64,000 nt of DNA from Micromonospora sp. KC606 (lineage in GTDB: Bacteria; Actinomycetota; Actinomycetes; Mycobacteriales; Micromonosporaceae), in assembly GCF_004348675.1 (NCBI RefSeq), contig NZ_SMKN01000008.1:1-64000 (forward strand). Direction: 5' to 3'. Positions within the stretch are counted from its first letter, which is position 1; each line of letters opens with the position of its first letter. Of the stretch, positions 8,182 through 16,420 are shown piece after piece. A program made the translations under genes and the position numbers. The notes under the pieces were generated by a model. The model was not told the DNA's origin and did not search any database. It saw only the letters and a list, made by a program, of their open reading frames with translations.

Positions 8182-9912
8182 ATGGCGTCCGGCACCGACG
8201 TGAGAGCACGGATCGTCGATCCGGCGCGGACGCCAGCCACTCCGGGGCGGCGCTGGCTGGTGCCGGCGCTGCTGGTCGCGGGCTGGCTGGCCGGGGTCGG
8301 CTGGCGGATGTGGCTGGCCCGGCACGTGCCGCTGCCGATCGCGCACACCGACGAGGACAGCTACCTCAACACCGCGCGGGCGCTCGCCGGCGGACCGGGC
8401 GGGTTCAGCAGCGAGAACGGTCCGCTGCGCCGCGTCGGCTACCCCATGCTGATCTCCCCGGCGTTCCTCGGCGACCGGGAGTTCACCGACAGCTACCGCC
8501 TGGTCCACCTGATCAACGCGATGGTGAACAGCCTCGCTCTGCCGCTGGCGTACCTGCTCGGTCGCCGGCTGTTCGCGCTGCGCCGGTCGTCCGCGCTGGC
8601 CGCCGCCGCCGTCGCGGCGACCCTGCCGGCGACGGCCTTCTACGCCCAGGTGGCGATGATCGACGCGGTGCTTGCGCCGCTGGTGCTGGCCTGGCTGCTC
8701 GCCGTGCACCGCTGGGTGTCCCGGCCCGCGCCGGTGGCCGCCGCGACCGTCGGGACGCTGGTCGGCGCGTTCCACCTGCTGCACTCCCGGGGTCTGGTGA
8801 TCGTCGCGGTGCACGCCGGGCTGGTCCTGCTGCTGTTCGCCCGCCGCCGGGCGACACCCGCCCAGGTCCTCGCCGCGGTGTTGCCGGTGCTGGCCCTGGC
8901 CCTGGTCAACGAGGCCGGCATCCGACTGCTCGGGGACAAGGTGTACCTGCTCGGGAACCCGCCCGGCGGCGGCACCCTCCGGGCCGTGGCCTCCGGGCCG
9001 GGGTTGCTCCGGCTCGGGGCGGCCGTCGCCACCCAGCTCTGGTACCTGGTGGTGATCACCTTCGGGCTGGCCGGGATCGCCTGGGCCGCCGCCGTGCGGG
9101 AGCTGTTCCGGCCGACGTGGGGCGCCGCCGTCCGCTGGACGCTCGGCGTCGCCCTGGTGACCAGCGTCGGCGTGGCCGGCGGGGCGTCGGTGATCCTCGC
9201 CGGTATCACGTCGAAGCCGCTGGACGCCATCTACGGCCGGTACGTGCAGATGCTCGCCCCGTTCTGGCTGCTGGTCGGAGTGGGGGTGCTGCTCACCGTG
9301 GCCGGGCGGGTGGTGCTGCGCCACGCCGCCGTCGCGGTGGCGTTGCTGCTCGGCGGCGCGGCGCTGATCGCGGCCCGGCTCGCGTACGTGGCCAGCCGGG
9401 GCCACGAGCTGCGCTACGGCGGTTTCGGCGCGCCCGACCTGATGGCGCTGACCGGCGGCTGGCGGGAGTTCCGCCCGTTCACCGGCGCGGCGGTGGGCGT
9501 CGCCGGCTGCCTGCTGCTGGTCGTCGCGCTCCGTCGGCCCCGGCTGCGTTCCGCCGTGCTCGCCGCGGTGGTGGTGGTGAACGTCGGCACCATGGCGGTG
9601 ATCACCGACCGGCTGGTGCGGCCGATGGTGGCCGCCTCCGCCCCCACCCCGCGTTTGGTCGAGCTGGGGTTGCGTCCCGGCGACCGGGTGTACGCCTCCG
9701 TCGGCGTGCACTACATCCTGCGGTTCAACCTCAGTCACCAGGTGACCTGGACGGACGTGCGGTGGTTCCGGGACCGGCCGCCGGCCGCCGCCGACGTGGT
9801 CCTCACCCGCTGGGCACCCGGCGCAGCGGACGACTGGGACGGGGCCCGATACGGCTTCGTCAGGCTCGGCGGCAACCCGCGGCAGCACTGGGCCGCCTGG
9901 CGGCGCGGCTGA
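8182..9912 (+). CDS. GT-C-like integral membrane glycosyltransferase
   Basis: A 576-aa protein with roughly a dozen hydrophobic spans, starting at residue 26. Just after the first span comes HTDEDSYLN, an Asp/Glu pair in the first external loop. This matches the GT39/ArnT/PMT layout, in which such acids are catalytic with polyprenyl-phosphate sugar donors. The soluble tail from about residue 480 (GDRVYASVGVHYILRFN) would face the outside. The ATG start has AGGAGG 7 bases upstream. It is divergent from the Pse operon and convergent with pseH, so a role in surface glycosylation fits. Donor and acceptor are unknown. Confidence 0.6.
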   Translation: MASGTDVRARIVDPARTPATPGRRWLVPALLVAGWLAGVGWRMWLARHVPLPIAHTDEDSYLNTARALAGGPGGFSSENGPLRRVGYPMLISPAFLGDREFTDSYRLVHLINAMVNSLALPLAYLLGRRLFALRRSSALAAAAVAATLPATAFYAQVAMIDAVLAPLVLAWLLAVHRWVSRPAPVAAATVGTLVGAFHLLHSRGLVIVAVHAGLVLLLFARRRATPAQVLAAVLPVLALALVNEAGIRLLGDKVYLLGNPPGGGTLRAVASGPGLLRLGAAVATQLWYLVVITFGLAGIAWAAAVRELFRPTWGAAVRWTLGVALVTSVGVAGGASVILAGITSKPLDAIYGRYVQMLAPFWLLVGVGVLLTVAGRVVLRHAAVAVALLLGGAALIAARLAYVASRGHELRYGGFGAPDLMALTGGWREFRPFTGAAVGVAGCLLLVVALRRPRLRSAVLAAVVVVNVGTMAVITDRLVRPMVAASAPTPRLVELGLRPGDRVYASVGVHYILRFNLSHQVTWTDVRWFRDRPPAAADVVLTRWAPGAADDWDGARYGFVRLGGNPRQHWAAWRRG

Positions 9913-9982
9913 GCCGACGTGTCGACACCGTAGTGAACGCTCGATGTCGCCTGAGTGAATGTCGGGCGGACAATTACCGAAA

Positions 9983-10492
9983 TCAGCGGCGGCGGCGATT
10001 TTCCCGGGTCAGGGAAATCGGGATCACCTCGATTTCCCGCCCGTCGTGCATCTGCCGTACCGGGCTTCCCTCGACGAACCGGAACCGGCGGTTCATCTGG
10101 CGTACGACGGTGTTGTGCGCCAGCACCTCCCCGTCGAGCCGATCCAGCGCCAACGCGTCGAACGCGTGGTCCACCGCCTCGCGCATCACCTCCAGCCAGG
10201 CAGGCAGCGTCTCCCCCCGGTCGGCCAGCCCGTCGGCGTCCAGGTAGAAGCCCCAAGCCCCGGTACGCGGGCCGTCCAGGCGCAGGTCGAAGAAGGTCAC
10301 CACGCCGCAGGGCAGGCCGTCGCGCTCGTACACCAGCACCCGCCTGCTGGGGTCGCCGCATACCCGGGACCACCACGCCGCGTGCTCCACGGCGGAGATC
10401 ACATGGCTGGTCTTGCTGACCTGCCGGTTGGCGTCCTGATTACGCCAGGACAACATCAGGTGAACGTCGTCCCCGGTCGCGTCGCGCAGCAC
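9983..10492 (-). CDS. pseH: PseH-like GNAT N-acetyl/acyltransferase
   Basis: A 169-aa GNAT-fold protein. It opens with LRDATGDDVHLMLSWRN, typical of RimJ/PseH-like enzymes. The core is GVVTFFDL followed by the helix region VMREAVDHAFDALALDRLDGEVLAHNTVVRQMNRRFRFVEG (given here as its span, residues about 105-140), with the family's asparagine-centred contact between N-x-V and N-x-x-F. PseH transfers an acyl group from CoA to the C4 amine of the PseC product, the step missing from the main operon. It is divergent from the acyl carrier protein gene across 90 bases with a palindrome, so joint control is likely. Its acyl donor might be the adjacent ACP rather than acetyl-CoA (inference). GTG or CTG-type start; the 10492 start is provisional. 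Confidence 0.7.
   Translation of the reverse strand: MLRDATGDDVHLMLSWRNQDANRQVSKTSHVISAVEHAAWWSRVCGDPSRRVLVYERDGLPCGVVTFFDLRLDGPRTGAWGFYLDADGLADRGETLPAWLEVMREAVDHAFDALALDRLDGEVLAHNTVVRQMNRRFRFVEGSPVRQMHDGREIEVIPISLTRENRRRR
9996..10038. repeat. Overlapping hairpins at the 3' end of pseH
   Basis: Two alternative inverted repeats share an arm: CGATTTTCCC with GGGAAATCG (9996-10020), and GGGAAATCG with CGATTTCCC (10012-10038, perfect 9-base arms). They lie inside the last codons of pseH, between convergent genes, and could end transcription from 8182. Confidence 0.4.
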
Positions 10493-10537
10493 TGTGACCT
10501 CTTTCCGTTCGATTCCGTGTCAGGTCCGGAAACCCTA

Positions 10538-10566
10538 CCCGGGAAATGTCGCCGACATTTTCCGGG
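10538..10566. promoter_or_regulatory. Palindrome in the pseH/ACP divergent promoter region
   Basis: A 29-base near-perfect palindrome, with half-sites CCCGGGAAATGTCG and CGACATTTTCCGGG, lies 17 bases before the ACP start and 46 bases before the pseH start. TACACT (10570-10575), a possible -10 box, follows directly. Size and position suit an operator for a dimeric regulator acting on both directions; a hairpin leader is the alternative. Confidence 0.5.
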
Positions 10567-10582
10567 CGCTACACTCCGCCGC

Positions 10583-10834
10583 ATGAACGAACTGAGCCGC
10601 GCACACATCCGCGACCTCATGTCGCAGGTGCTGGCGAACCAGGGCCGGGTGTTGCCGGACGACGACGCCGCCGACCTGCGGGAAATCGGCTTCCGGTCGC
10701 TGGACTTCTCCGAGCTGGCCCTGCGGGTCGAGGACGCCACGGGGGAGGAGCTCAACTTCGACGCCCCCGGACTGCGCCGCATCGCCACGGTCGGGGACGT
10801 CCTCGACTTCCTCGAGACCCTCCAACGCCAGTGA
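10583..10834 (+). CDS. Acyl carrier protein
   Basis: An 83-aa acidic helical protein of ACP type. The phosphopantetheine serine is S39 in IGFRSLDF, the equivalent of the usual DSLD motif, followed by the acidic helix ELALRVEDATGEEL. It would carry an acyl group as a thioester. The ATG lies 7 bases after TACACT with no clear ribosome-binding site, so translation may be leaderless. It is coupled to the ligase gene by a GTGA overlap. Too small and diverged to be the fatty-acid-synthase ACP; it looks dedicated to this cluster. It needs activation by a phosphopantetheinyl transferase, and a candidate lies two genes downstream. Confidence 0.85.
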   Translation: MNELSRAHIRDLMSQVLANQGRVLPDDDAADLREIGFRSLDFSELALRVEDATGEELNFDAPGLRRIATVGDVLDFLETLQRQ

Positions 10835-12063
10835 TCGTCGGCACCCGCGCCGGCCTGGACAACCGGATCGTCGTCGGTGGCAGCGTGTCGACCTGGCGCG
10901 AGCTGCCCGAGCCGGCGCTGCCGTCACCGGCCGCCGTGCTCACCGCCCGCCCGGCCGACGCGCTGGCCGCCGCCCGGCACCACGCGGCGTACGGCACCGA
11001 GCTGCTGCTCACCTCCGCCGCCCGGGTGGACCAGGCGATGCGCGACGAGCTTCGGGAGGCCGGCTTCACCGTGACCGGGCCGGGGTCCGGCGGCGGGCAC
11101 ACCGAGCCGCCGGTCCGGCCGCGTCCCGCCGAACCGGGCAGGCTCTGGCTGCTCACCTCCGGCTCGACCGGGCGACCCAAGCGGGTCGGGCACACCCTGG
11201 ACTCGTTGACCACCGTCCGCGGCGTCCAGCCGGCACGCACCTGGCTCTGCCCGTACGCTCCTGGCACGTACGCCTGGTGGCAGGTGGTGACCCTGTCGCT
11301 GACCCAGCCGGGGCAGCACCTGGTGGTGGTGGACGGCGACGAGCTGGACGAGTGGCCGGCGCTCGCCGCCGCGCACGGGGTGGACGCGGCCTCCGGCACC
11401 CCGACGTTCTGGCGGCGCACCCTGCACCGTGACGGAGCGGCGTTGGCCCGGGTGCCGCTGCGCCAGCTCACCCTCGGCGGCGAACCGGTCGACCAGGCCG
11501 TGCTGGACCAGCTTCGGGAGGTCTTCCCGGCCGCCCGCATCTCATGGATCTACGCCTCCTCCGAGGTCGGGGCGTCGATCGTGGTCCACGACGGCCGCGC
11601 CGGCTTCCCGGTCGAGTGGCTGGACCGCCGGCTGCCCGGTCGGCCGACCCTCTCGGTCGACGGCGAGGAGCTGGTGATCACCTCCCCGCACCACGGCGCC
11701 GGGCTCGACGGCCCGGTGCGCACCGGCGATCGGGTGCAGGTCGTCGACGGCCGGGTGCTGATCACCGGCCGGCTGGACTCCGACGAGATCAACGTGGGCG
11801 GGAGCAAGGTCTCCGCCGGACTGGTCCGGGGCGTGCTCGCCGCACACCCGCGGGTCGCCTGGGCGCGGGTCACCGGCCGCCGTGCGCCGCTGCTCGGTCG
11901 GATGGTTGTCGCCGAGGTGGTCCCGACCGCGCCGGACGACCCACCGGACGAGGCCGAGCTGGTCCGCTGGTGCGCCGGCCGGCTCCCCGACCACGCGGTG
12001 CCCCGCCGTATCCGCCTGCTGCCCGAGATCCCCGTCAAGGAGACGTTGAAGAGCGATGTCTGA
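10831..12063 (+). CDS. AMP-dependent acyl ligase (loads the ACP)
   Basis: A 410-aa ANL-superfamily adenylating enzyme. The ATP loop is TSGSTGRPK (residues 109-117). IYASSEVG, TGDRVQV and ITGRLDSDEINVGGSKV correspond to the later core motifs, and a lysine in VKETLKSDV at the extreme C-terminus is the expected catalytic lysine. It is shorter than the usual 500 aa or so because the N-terminal subdomain is trimmed. The GTG start overlaps the ACP stop (GTGA), implying matched amounts, so it probably adenylates a small carboxylic acid and loads it on the ACP. The substrate cannot be read from the sequence. Confidence 0.8.
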   Translation: MIVGTRAGLDNRIVVGGSVSTWRELPEPALPSPAAVLTARPADALAAARHHAAYGTELLLTSAARVDQAMRDELREAGFTVTGPGSGGGHTEPPVRPRPAEPGRLWLLTSGSTGRPKRVGHTLDSLTTVRGVQPARTWLCPYAPGTYAWWQVVTLSLTQPGQHLVVVDGDELDEWPALAAAHGVDAASGTPTFWRRTLHRDGAALARVPLRQLTLGGEPVDQAVLDQLREVFPAARISWIYASSEVGASIVVHDGRAGFPVEWLDRRLPGRPTLSVDGEELVITSPHHGAGLDGPVRTGDRVQVVDGRVLITGRLDSDEINVGGSKVSAGLVRGVLAAHPRVAWARVTGRRAPLLGRMVVAEVVPTAPDDPPDEAELVRWCAGRLPDHAVPRRIRLLPEIPVKETLKSDV

Positions 12064-12802
12064 CACCCCGCTCGTCCCACCCAGTTCCGTGGTCCTGGTT
12101 TCCGGCGGTTCCCGCGGGCTGGGGCTGGCCATCGTCACCGACCTGCTCGATGCCGGGATGAAGGTGGCCGCGTTCGCCCGTACCGTCACTCCCGAGCTGG
12201 CGAAGCTGGCCGACGCGTACCCGGACCGGGCGCACGTCGGCGCGGTCGACGTCACCGACCCGCCCGCCGTGCAGGCTTTCCTTCGGGCGGCGGAGGAGCG
12301 GCTCGGCCCCGTGGACGGGCTGGTCAACAACGCCGCGGTCGGCCAGGACTCGATGCACACGCACACCTCCAACGCCGACATCGCCCGGATCGTCGAGACG
12401 AACCTGACCGCCCCGCTGCAACTCACCCGCCTGGTCGTCCGCCGGATGCTCGGTGGCGGCCGGCGCGGGCGGATCGTCAACATCACCTCGATCTGCGCGC
12501 AGCGCGGCTTCCCGGGCCTGGTGGCGTACTCGGCCACCAAGGGCGGCATGGACGCCGCGACCCGCTCGCTGGCTCGGGAGCTGGGCGGCCGGATGCTGGT
12601 CAACGCGGTCGCGCCGGGGTTCTTCGCCTCGGAGATGTCCGCCGTGCTGGGCAGCACCCAGCTCGACCAGATCGTCCGCCGTACCCCGACGGGGCACCTC
12701 ACCGAGCCGGACGAGGTCGTGCCGGTGGTGCGGATGTTGCTGCGCGAGCACACCAACATCAACGGCCAGGTGCTCGTGGTGGACGGTGCGGCCTCCGTCT
12801 GA
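12056..12802 (+). CDS. SDR-family ketoreductase (FabG-like)
   Basis: A 248-aa classical short-chain dehydrogenase. It has VSGGSRGLG (nucleotide loop, residues 15-23), VNNAAVG (about 90-96), S145 in NITSIC, Y158 and K162 in AYSATKGG, and the C-terminal NGQVLVVDGAASV typical of FabG relatives. It would reduce or form a beta-hydroxyacyl thioester, plausibly on the neighbouring ACP, with NADPH. It overlaps the ligase gene by 8 bases. In this setting a 3-hydroxyacyl group for sugar N-acylation is a reasonable guess; a sugar substrate is the alternative. Confidence 0.82.
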   Translation: MSDTPLVPPSSVVLVSGGSRGLGLAIVTDLLDAGMKVAAFARTVTPELAKLADAYPDRAHVGAVDVTDPPAVQAFLRAAEERLGPVDGLVNNAAVGQDSMHTHTSNADIARIVETNLTAPLQLTRLVVRRMLGGGRRGRIVNITSICAQRGFPGLVAYSATKGGMDAATRSLARELGGRMLVNAVAPGFFASEMSAVLGSTQLDQIVRRTPTGHLTEPDEVVPVVRMLLREHTNINGQVLVVDGAASV

Positions 12803-12809
12803 GCTGGGC

Positions 12810-13283
12810 GTGGGACCGGCCGGGCGGGAGAGCGGCCGGCCGCTCACCGTGGGCAGGGCCGGCACGCGTCCGGTGCCGGCCCTGCTGGCCGCCGCCGAAC
12901 GGCACCTGCGGGTCGGCACGCCGGCCGAGTTGGCGTACGCGGTGACCCGCAGCCACCTCGACGACGGACGCTGCGTCGGCTGGTACGGCCCACCGGCACC
13001 GGGTTGGCGGGTGGCGATCGACGCCGAACGGGCCGATGCCGAGGTGCCGCCCGCGTTGGCCCGACGGTTCGGGCAGATCGACTTCTGGGCTCGCTGGACC
13101 CGGGCGGAGAGCCTGTGCAAGCTGGCGGAGGTGCCGGTGGCCGCCTGGTGGCGGCGGCACGGGCTGGTGGTACCTCCGCAGACGCCGGCGGTGTGGCGGA
13201 CCCTGCGCGTGGCCGATCAGCCCGGCGTGCGCGGCGATGTCGGCGCGCGAGACCTGATCGTCACGGTGGCCTTCGCGCCCTGA
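12810..13283 (+). CDS. Small 4'-phosphopantetheinyl transferase-like protein
   Basis: About 157 aa. AIDAER (residues 69-74) resembles the metal-binding G-[VI]-D-x-E motif of Sfp-type PPTases. RWTRAESLCK (95-104) resembles their second motif, W-x-x-K-E-A-x-x-K, with A99-E100 and K104. That is a match to the key acids, but the N-terminal half of a normal PPTase (about 220 aa) is missing, so it is short and divergent. Two other GTG codons, 12786 (overlapping the SDR gene) and 12849, could be the start. Its position right after ACP, ligase and SDR genes supports a role in activating that ACP. Function inferred, not proven. Confidence 0.55.
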   Translation: MGPAGRESGRPLTVGRAGTRPVPALLAAAERHLRVGTPAELAYAVTRSHLDDGRCVGWYGPPAPGWRVAIDAERADAEVPPALARRFGQIDFWARWTRAESLCKLAEVPVAAWWRRHGLVVPPQTPAVWRTLRVADQPGVRGDVGARDLIVTVAFAP

Positions 13284-13447
13284 CCGGCCCTCCCGCCGGT
13301 CCGGCGCATCGGCCCGCGTCTAACGACGGCCGCCGTGGGCGGGTTGCGGCAAACCGTGGCAGCCCCAGCGCGCCCGACACCCCAACCTGCCGCGATGGCG
13401 ACGGCGGGCCGCCGGCGACGCGGTGTCGCGGACCGGCGGCGCGAGCG

Positions 13448-14500
13448 TCAGATCAGGTCCCAGCTCAGCGGGGTGCCCCGGGGAACGTCGACGGCGAAGG
13501 CACGGCCGAGCACGGCGTCGATCGCTGCCGGGGGCAGCCCGCCGGCCGGGCGGATCGAGCGGACGTTCCGCGCGGTCACCGGGTCGCCGGCGCGGACGTC
13601 CTCGACGACCCAGAGGGACCGGCGGAAGCGCAGCCCCTCCTGCTCGGCCGGGGTCGGGCCGACCAGCGTCCCGCCGAGCGCCGCGTACGCCCGCGCCGAC
13701 TCGACGACCAGGGCGGCCAGCTCGGCCGGGTTCAGCGAGAAGTCCGAGTCCACCCCGCCGTCGGACCGGTCCAGCGTCACGTGCTTCTCGATGAAGCAGG
13801 CGCCCAGCGCCACCGAGGCGACCGGCACTCCGATGCCGGGGGTGTGGTCGGACAGGCCCACCGGCACCCCGAACAGATCGGCGAGCACCGGGATGCGACG
13901 CAGGTTGCTGTCGCCCGGCGGCGCCGGGTAGGAGGCGGTGCAGGCCAGCAGGACGATGCCGCCCGCGCCCGCCTCCCGCGCGGTGCGCACCGCGGCGTCG
14001 ATCTCGGCGACCGTCGCCATCCCGGTGGAGATCACCAGCGGCTTGCCGGTGCCGGCCACCAGCCGGATCAGCGGCAGGTCGACCAGCTCGGACGAAGCGA
14101 TCTTGTACGCCGGCGCGTCCAGTTCCTCCAGCAGCTCCACCGCGGTCGGGTCGAACGGCGAGGAGAAGACGGTCAACCCGCGCTCTCGGGCCCGGGCGAA
14201 GATCGGCGCGTGCCACTCGTACGGTGTGTGGGCCTTCTCGTAGAGCCGGTACAGGTTCTCGCCGCCCCACAGCTCGTGCCCGCCCGAGATTCGGAAGGCG
14301 GGGGAGTCGACGTCGATGGTGATCGTGTCCGGCCGGTACGTCTGCAGCTTCAGCGCGTGCGCGCCGCTGGCCGCTACGGCGTCCACGATGGCCAGGGCCC
14401 GGTCCAGGTCTCCGTTGTGGTTGCCGGACATCTCGGCGACCACGAACGGTCGTTCCCCGGCCCCCACCACGTGCGGTCCGATCTTCACTGTCGCCGTCAT
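13448..14500 (-). CDS. pseI: Pseudaminic acid synthase (NeuB/PseI family)
   Basis: A 350-aa NeuB-type synthase that condenses phosphoenolpyruvate with the 6-carbon amino sugar to give the 9-carbon nonulosonic acid. FVVAEMSGNHNGDLDRAL marks the TIM-barrel start. Further signs are ALKLQTYRPDT, FSSPFDPTAVELL, YKIASSEL, ISTGMAT, SDHTPG and EKHVTLDRSDGGVDSDFSL, the last being the metal and substrate region. The C-terminal 60 residues form an SAF (antifreeze-like) domain. ATG at 14500 follows AGGGG; longer readings are repeats and shadow. The YRPDTIT and elongated HELWGGENLY region look PseI-like rather than NeuB-like. Probably co-transcribed after the GT2 gene upstream. Confidence 0.9.
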   Translation of the reverse strand: MTATVKIGPHVVGAGERPFVVAEMSGNHNGDLDRALAIVDAVAASGAHALKLQTYRPDTITIDVDSPAFRISGGHELWGGENLYRLYEKAHTPYEWHAPIFARARERGLTVFSSPFDPTAVELLEELDAPAYKIASSELVDLPLIRLVAGTGKPLVISTGMATVAEIDAAVRTAREAGAGGIVLLACTASYPAPPGDSNLRRIPVLADLFGVPVGLSDHTPGIGVPVASVALGACFIEKHVTLDRSDGGVDSDFSLNPAELAALVVESARAYAALGGTLVGPTPAEQEGLRFRRSLWVVEDVRAGDPVTARNVRSIRPAGGLPPAAIDAVLGRAFAVDVPRGTPLSWDLI

Positions 14501-14648
14501 GCCCGACCCCTGTTCACTGTGCGTCCGCGCCGATGCGCGGTCCTTGCCTCGTCGTCCGTGAACGACCGGAACACCTCGCGCGCCGACGTCGCCGCGCGTA
14601 CCGTCCGGCCGGCTCGGCTCTGGCCAGCGGAACCACTGCCCGGGACAC

Positions 14649-15920
14649 TCACGGAGTGCCGTGCCCCAACAGCACGTCCGGCTGCGCCGGCCCGTCCGCC
14701 CGCGCCGGTCCGGTCTGCGTCGGGTCGGTCTGCGTCGGGTCGTCCGCCCGCGCCGGTCCGGTCTGCGCCGGGTCGTCCGCCGCGCCGGCACGGACCGGGT
14801 CGGCCGGTGGGGCGGGCGGGGTGTCGGCCGTCGCGGTCGAGAGCCCCACCGGCGTGGCGGTGGTGGGCGGGGCTGCCGGCTGTCGCACCCGGCCGGCGAG
14901 CCGGTGGGCGCGCCGCAGCGCAGCGTACGCGAGGTAGCTGTCCCGGCCGACCAGCCGGTGCTTGAGCCCGGCCACGCCGCCCGGCTGGGGGTAGCCGCTC
15001 GCCGGCAGGTGGCGACGGTACTGCTCGGCCACTCGACGGAAGAAGGCGCGTCGCAGGTGCGGGTGCAGCCGGTCGTCGTTGCCGACCACCACGAGCATGT
15101 GGTTCACCATCAGCCCGAACAACTCGGCGTGCAGCCGGTCGTCCGGGTAGCGCCGCCGTACCCAGTCCAACAGCCGGTCGTACTGGTCGAAGGCGTCGAA
15201 GTGCCGGCCGCTGCGGGTGGAGGTGATCGCGCCCTGTCGGCCCTGGCGGTAGTGGTAGCAGACCCGCTCCAGTACGCAGATCCGCTCCGCGCCGATCAGT
15301 AGTGGGTGGCTGAACGGGATGTCCTCGTACCAGCCGGGGTGGAAGCGCAGCTCCAACTCGTCCAGGAAGGTTCGGCGGACCACCTTGTTCCAGGCGGTGT
15401 GCTGCACCCGTAGCAACTGCGGCCGGTCGGCCAGCCGCACCACGTCCGGCACCCCGCGCAGCAGCGGACTGCTGGCGTCGGTCTCGTGCCGGCCGTCCTC
15501 GTGCACCCGCAGATGGTCGACGACCATCACGTCCGGGCGGTGCGCCCGCAGACGTGCCAGCACCGCCGGGATCGTGCCCGGCGGCAGCCAGTCGTCGCTG
15601 TCGACGAACCAGACATAGTCGCCCGCGGCGACCTCCAGCCCGGCGTTGCGGGCCGGACCCAGACCGACGTTGACGTCCAGGTGAACGGTGCGGGTGCCCG
15701 GGTGGGCCGCCGCGTACTCCCGCAGCAGCTCACCGCACCGGTCCGGCGAGGCGTCGTCGACGGCGACGATCTCCACCGCGCCCGCGTCGTCGGCGGGGAT
15801 GTCCTCGCGGATCGAATCGAGGCACTGGTGCAGGTACGCCTCCACCCCGTGGACGGGGACGACGACGCTCAGCAGCGGGGTGCGCGCGGGCTGATTGACC
15901 ACCCGGCCACCCTCGTGCAT
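14649..15920 (-). CDS. Family 2 glycosyltransferase with repetitive C-terminal tail
   Basis: 423 aa. Residues 15-250 are a GT-A domain: LSVVVPVHGVEAYLHQCLDSI, IVAVDDASPDRCGE, GLGPARNAGLE, and the DxD-type metal motif FVDSDDW. The middle part (HTAWNKVVRR, WYEDIPFSHPLL) resembles GTs acting on teichoic-acid or capsule polymers. The last 60 residues are a low-complexity tail of DDPAQTGPARAD-like repeats encoded by direct DNA repeats. The start may be this ATG or GTG at 15902, which has GAGGG upstream. It lies just upstream of pseI on the same strand, so it may use or extend the Pse glycan. Confidence 0.8.
   Translation of the reverse strand: MHEGGRVVNQPARTPLLSVVVPVHGVEAYLHQCLDSIREDIPADDAGAVEIVAVDDASPDRCGELLREYAAAHPGTRTVHLDVNVGLGPARNAGLEVAAGDYVWFVDSDDWLPPGTIPAVLARLRAHRPDVMVVDHLRVHEDGRHETDASSPLLRGVPDVVRLADRPQLLRVQHTAWNKVVRRTFLDELELRFHPGWYEDIPFSHPLLIGAERICVLERVCYHYRQGRQGAITSTRSGRHFDAFDQYDRLLDWVRRRYPDDRLHAELFGLMVNHMLVVVGNDDRLHPHLRRAFFRRVAEQYRRHLPASGYPQPGGVAGLKHRLVGRDSYLAYAALRRAHRLAGRVRQPAAPPTTATPVGLSTATADTPPAPPADPVRAGAADDPAQTGPARADDPTQTDPTQTGPARADGPAQPDVLLGHGTP
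14693..14775. repeat. Direct repeats in the GT2 gene tail
   Basis: A 27-base unit at 14693-14719 recurs exactly at 14741-14767, a 48-base (16-codon) offset, with a shorter copy between. Because the offset is a whole number of codons the reading frame survives copy-number change. The encoded unit is rich in D, P, T, Q and A. Confidence 0.85.
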
Positions 15921-16047
15921 CCGGGTGGCCGAGCACGGAACCTGACGTATCCGGCAAAGATGGGGTTGCTGAACAGCTTGTGAGCACAGGGTTAACGGGT
16001 GGCCACCTCCTGTGTTCCGGTGTGGGGCGGCGCGACCCTGGCCCGCC

Positions 16048-16420
16048 TCATGTGCCGTGCCGGTCCAGGAGGGTCAGGCCGGTCTGGGTGGGATTGTGTG
16101 GCACGTTGTTGTGATGCCTGCGGGTCGTGATCAGGCCTGCCTCGCGCAGGACGGTGGTGTGTCGCCTGGCCGCTGCCGATGAGATGTCCAGGCGGCGGGC
16201 CAGGGAGCCGGTGGTGCTCACACCGTCGGCGATGGCGGTGAGCACCGACGCGCGGGTGCGCCCGAGGAGGTTGGCGAGCGCCTGCGTCGATGTGCCGGGC
16301 GCGCTCGGCGTCGAGGTGCGCGCGCATGCGCTTCCAGTGGGGGCCGATGGCGACACGGTGGTAGGCCTCCACCACGGACAGCATTTCCTGCCGGACGGCG
16401 AGAGAATCGACCGCTGGCCG
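16048..16420 (-). pseudogene. Decayed ArsR-type winged-helix regulator
   Basis: Two reading frames hold pieces of one protein. The N-terminal piece (SLAVRQEMLSVVEAYHRVAI, then PHWKRMRAHLDAERARH) resembles the start of the effector part of DUF5937/ArsR-type regulators. The C-terminal piece (ALANLLGRTRASVLTAIADG, then STTGSLARRLDISSAAARRHT and VLREAGLI) is a clear winged helix. The frame changes near 16285 and the usual central segment is missing, so a frameshift plus deletion has destroyed it. It lies between the GT2 gene and the acyltransferase gene and may once have regulated them. Confidence 0.65.

Noticed and set aside
7714-9888. A 724-residue minus-strand reading
   Set aside because: It is antisense to the membrane protein at 8182 and has a Q/H/G-rich composition typical of GC-rich antisense frames.
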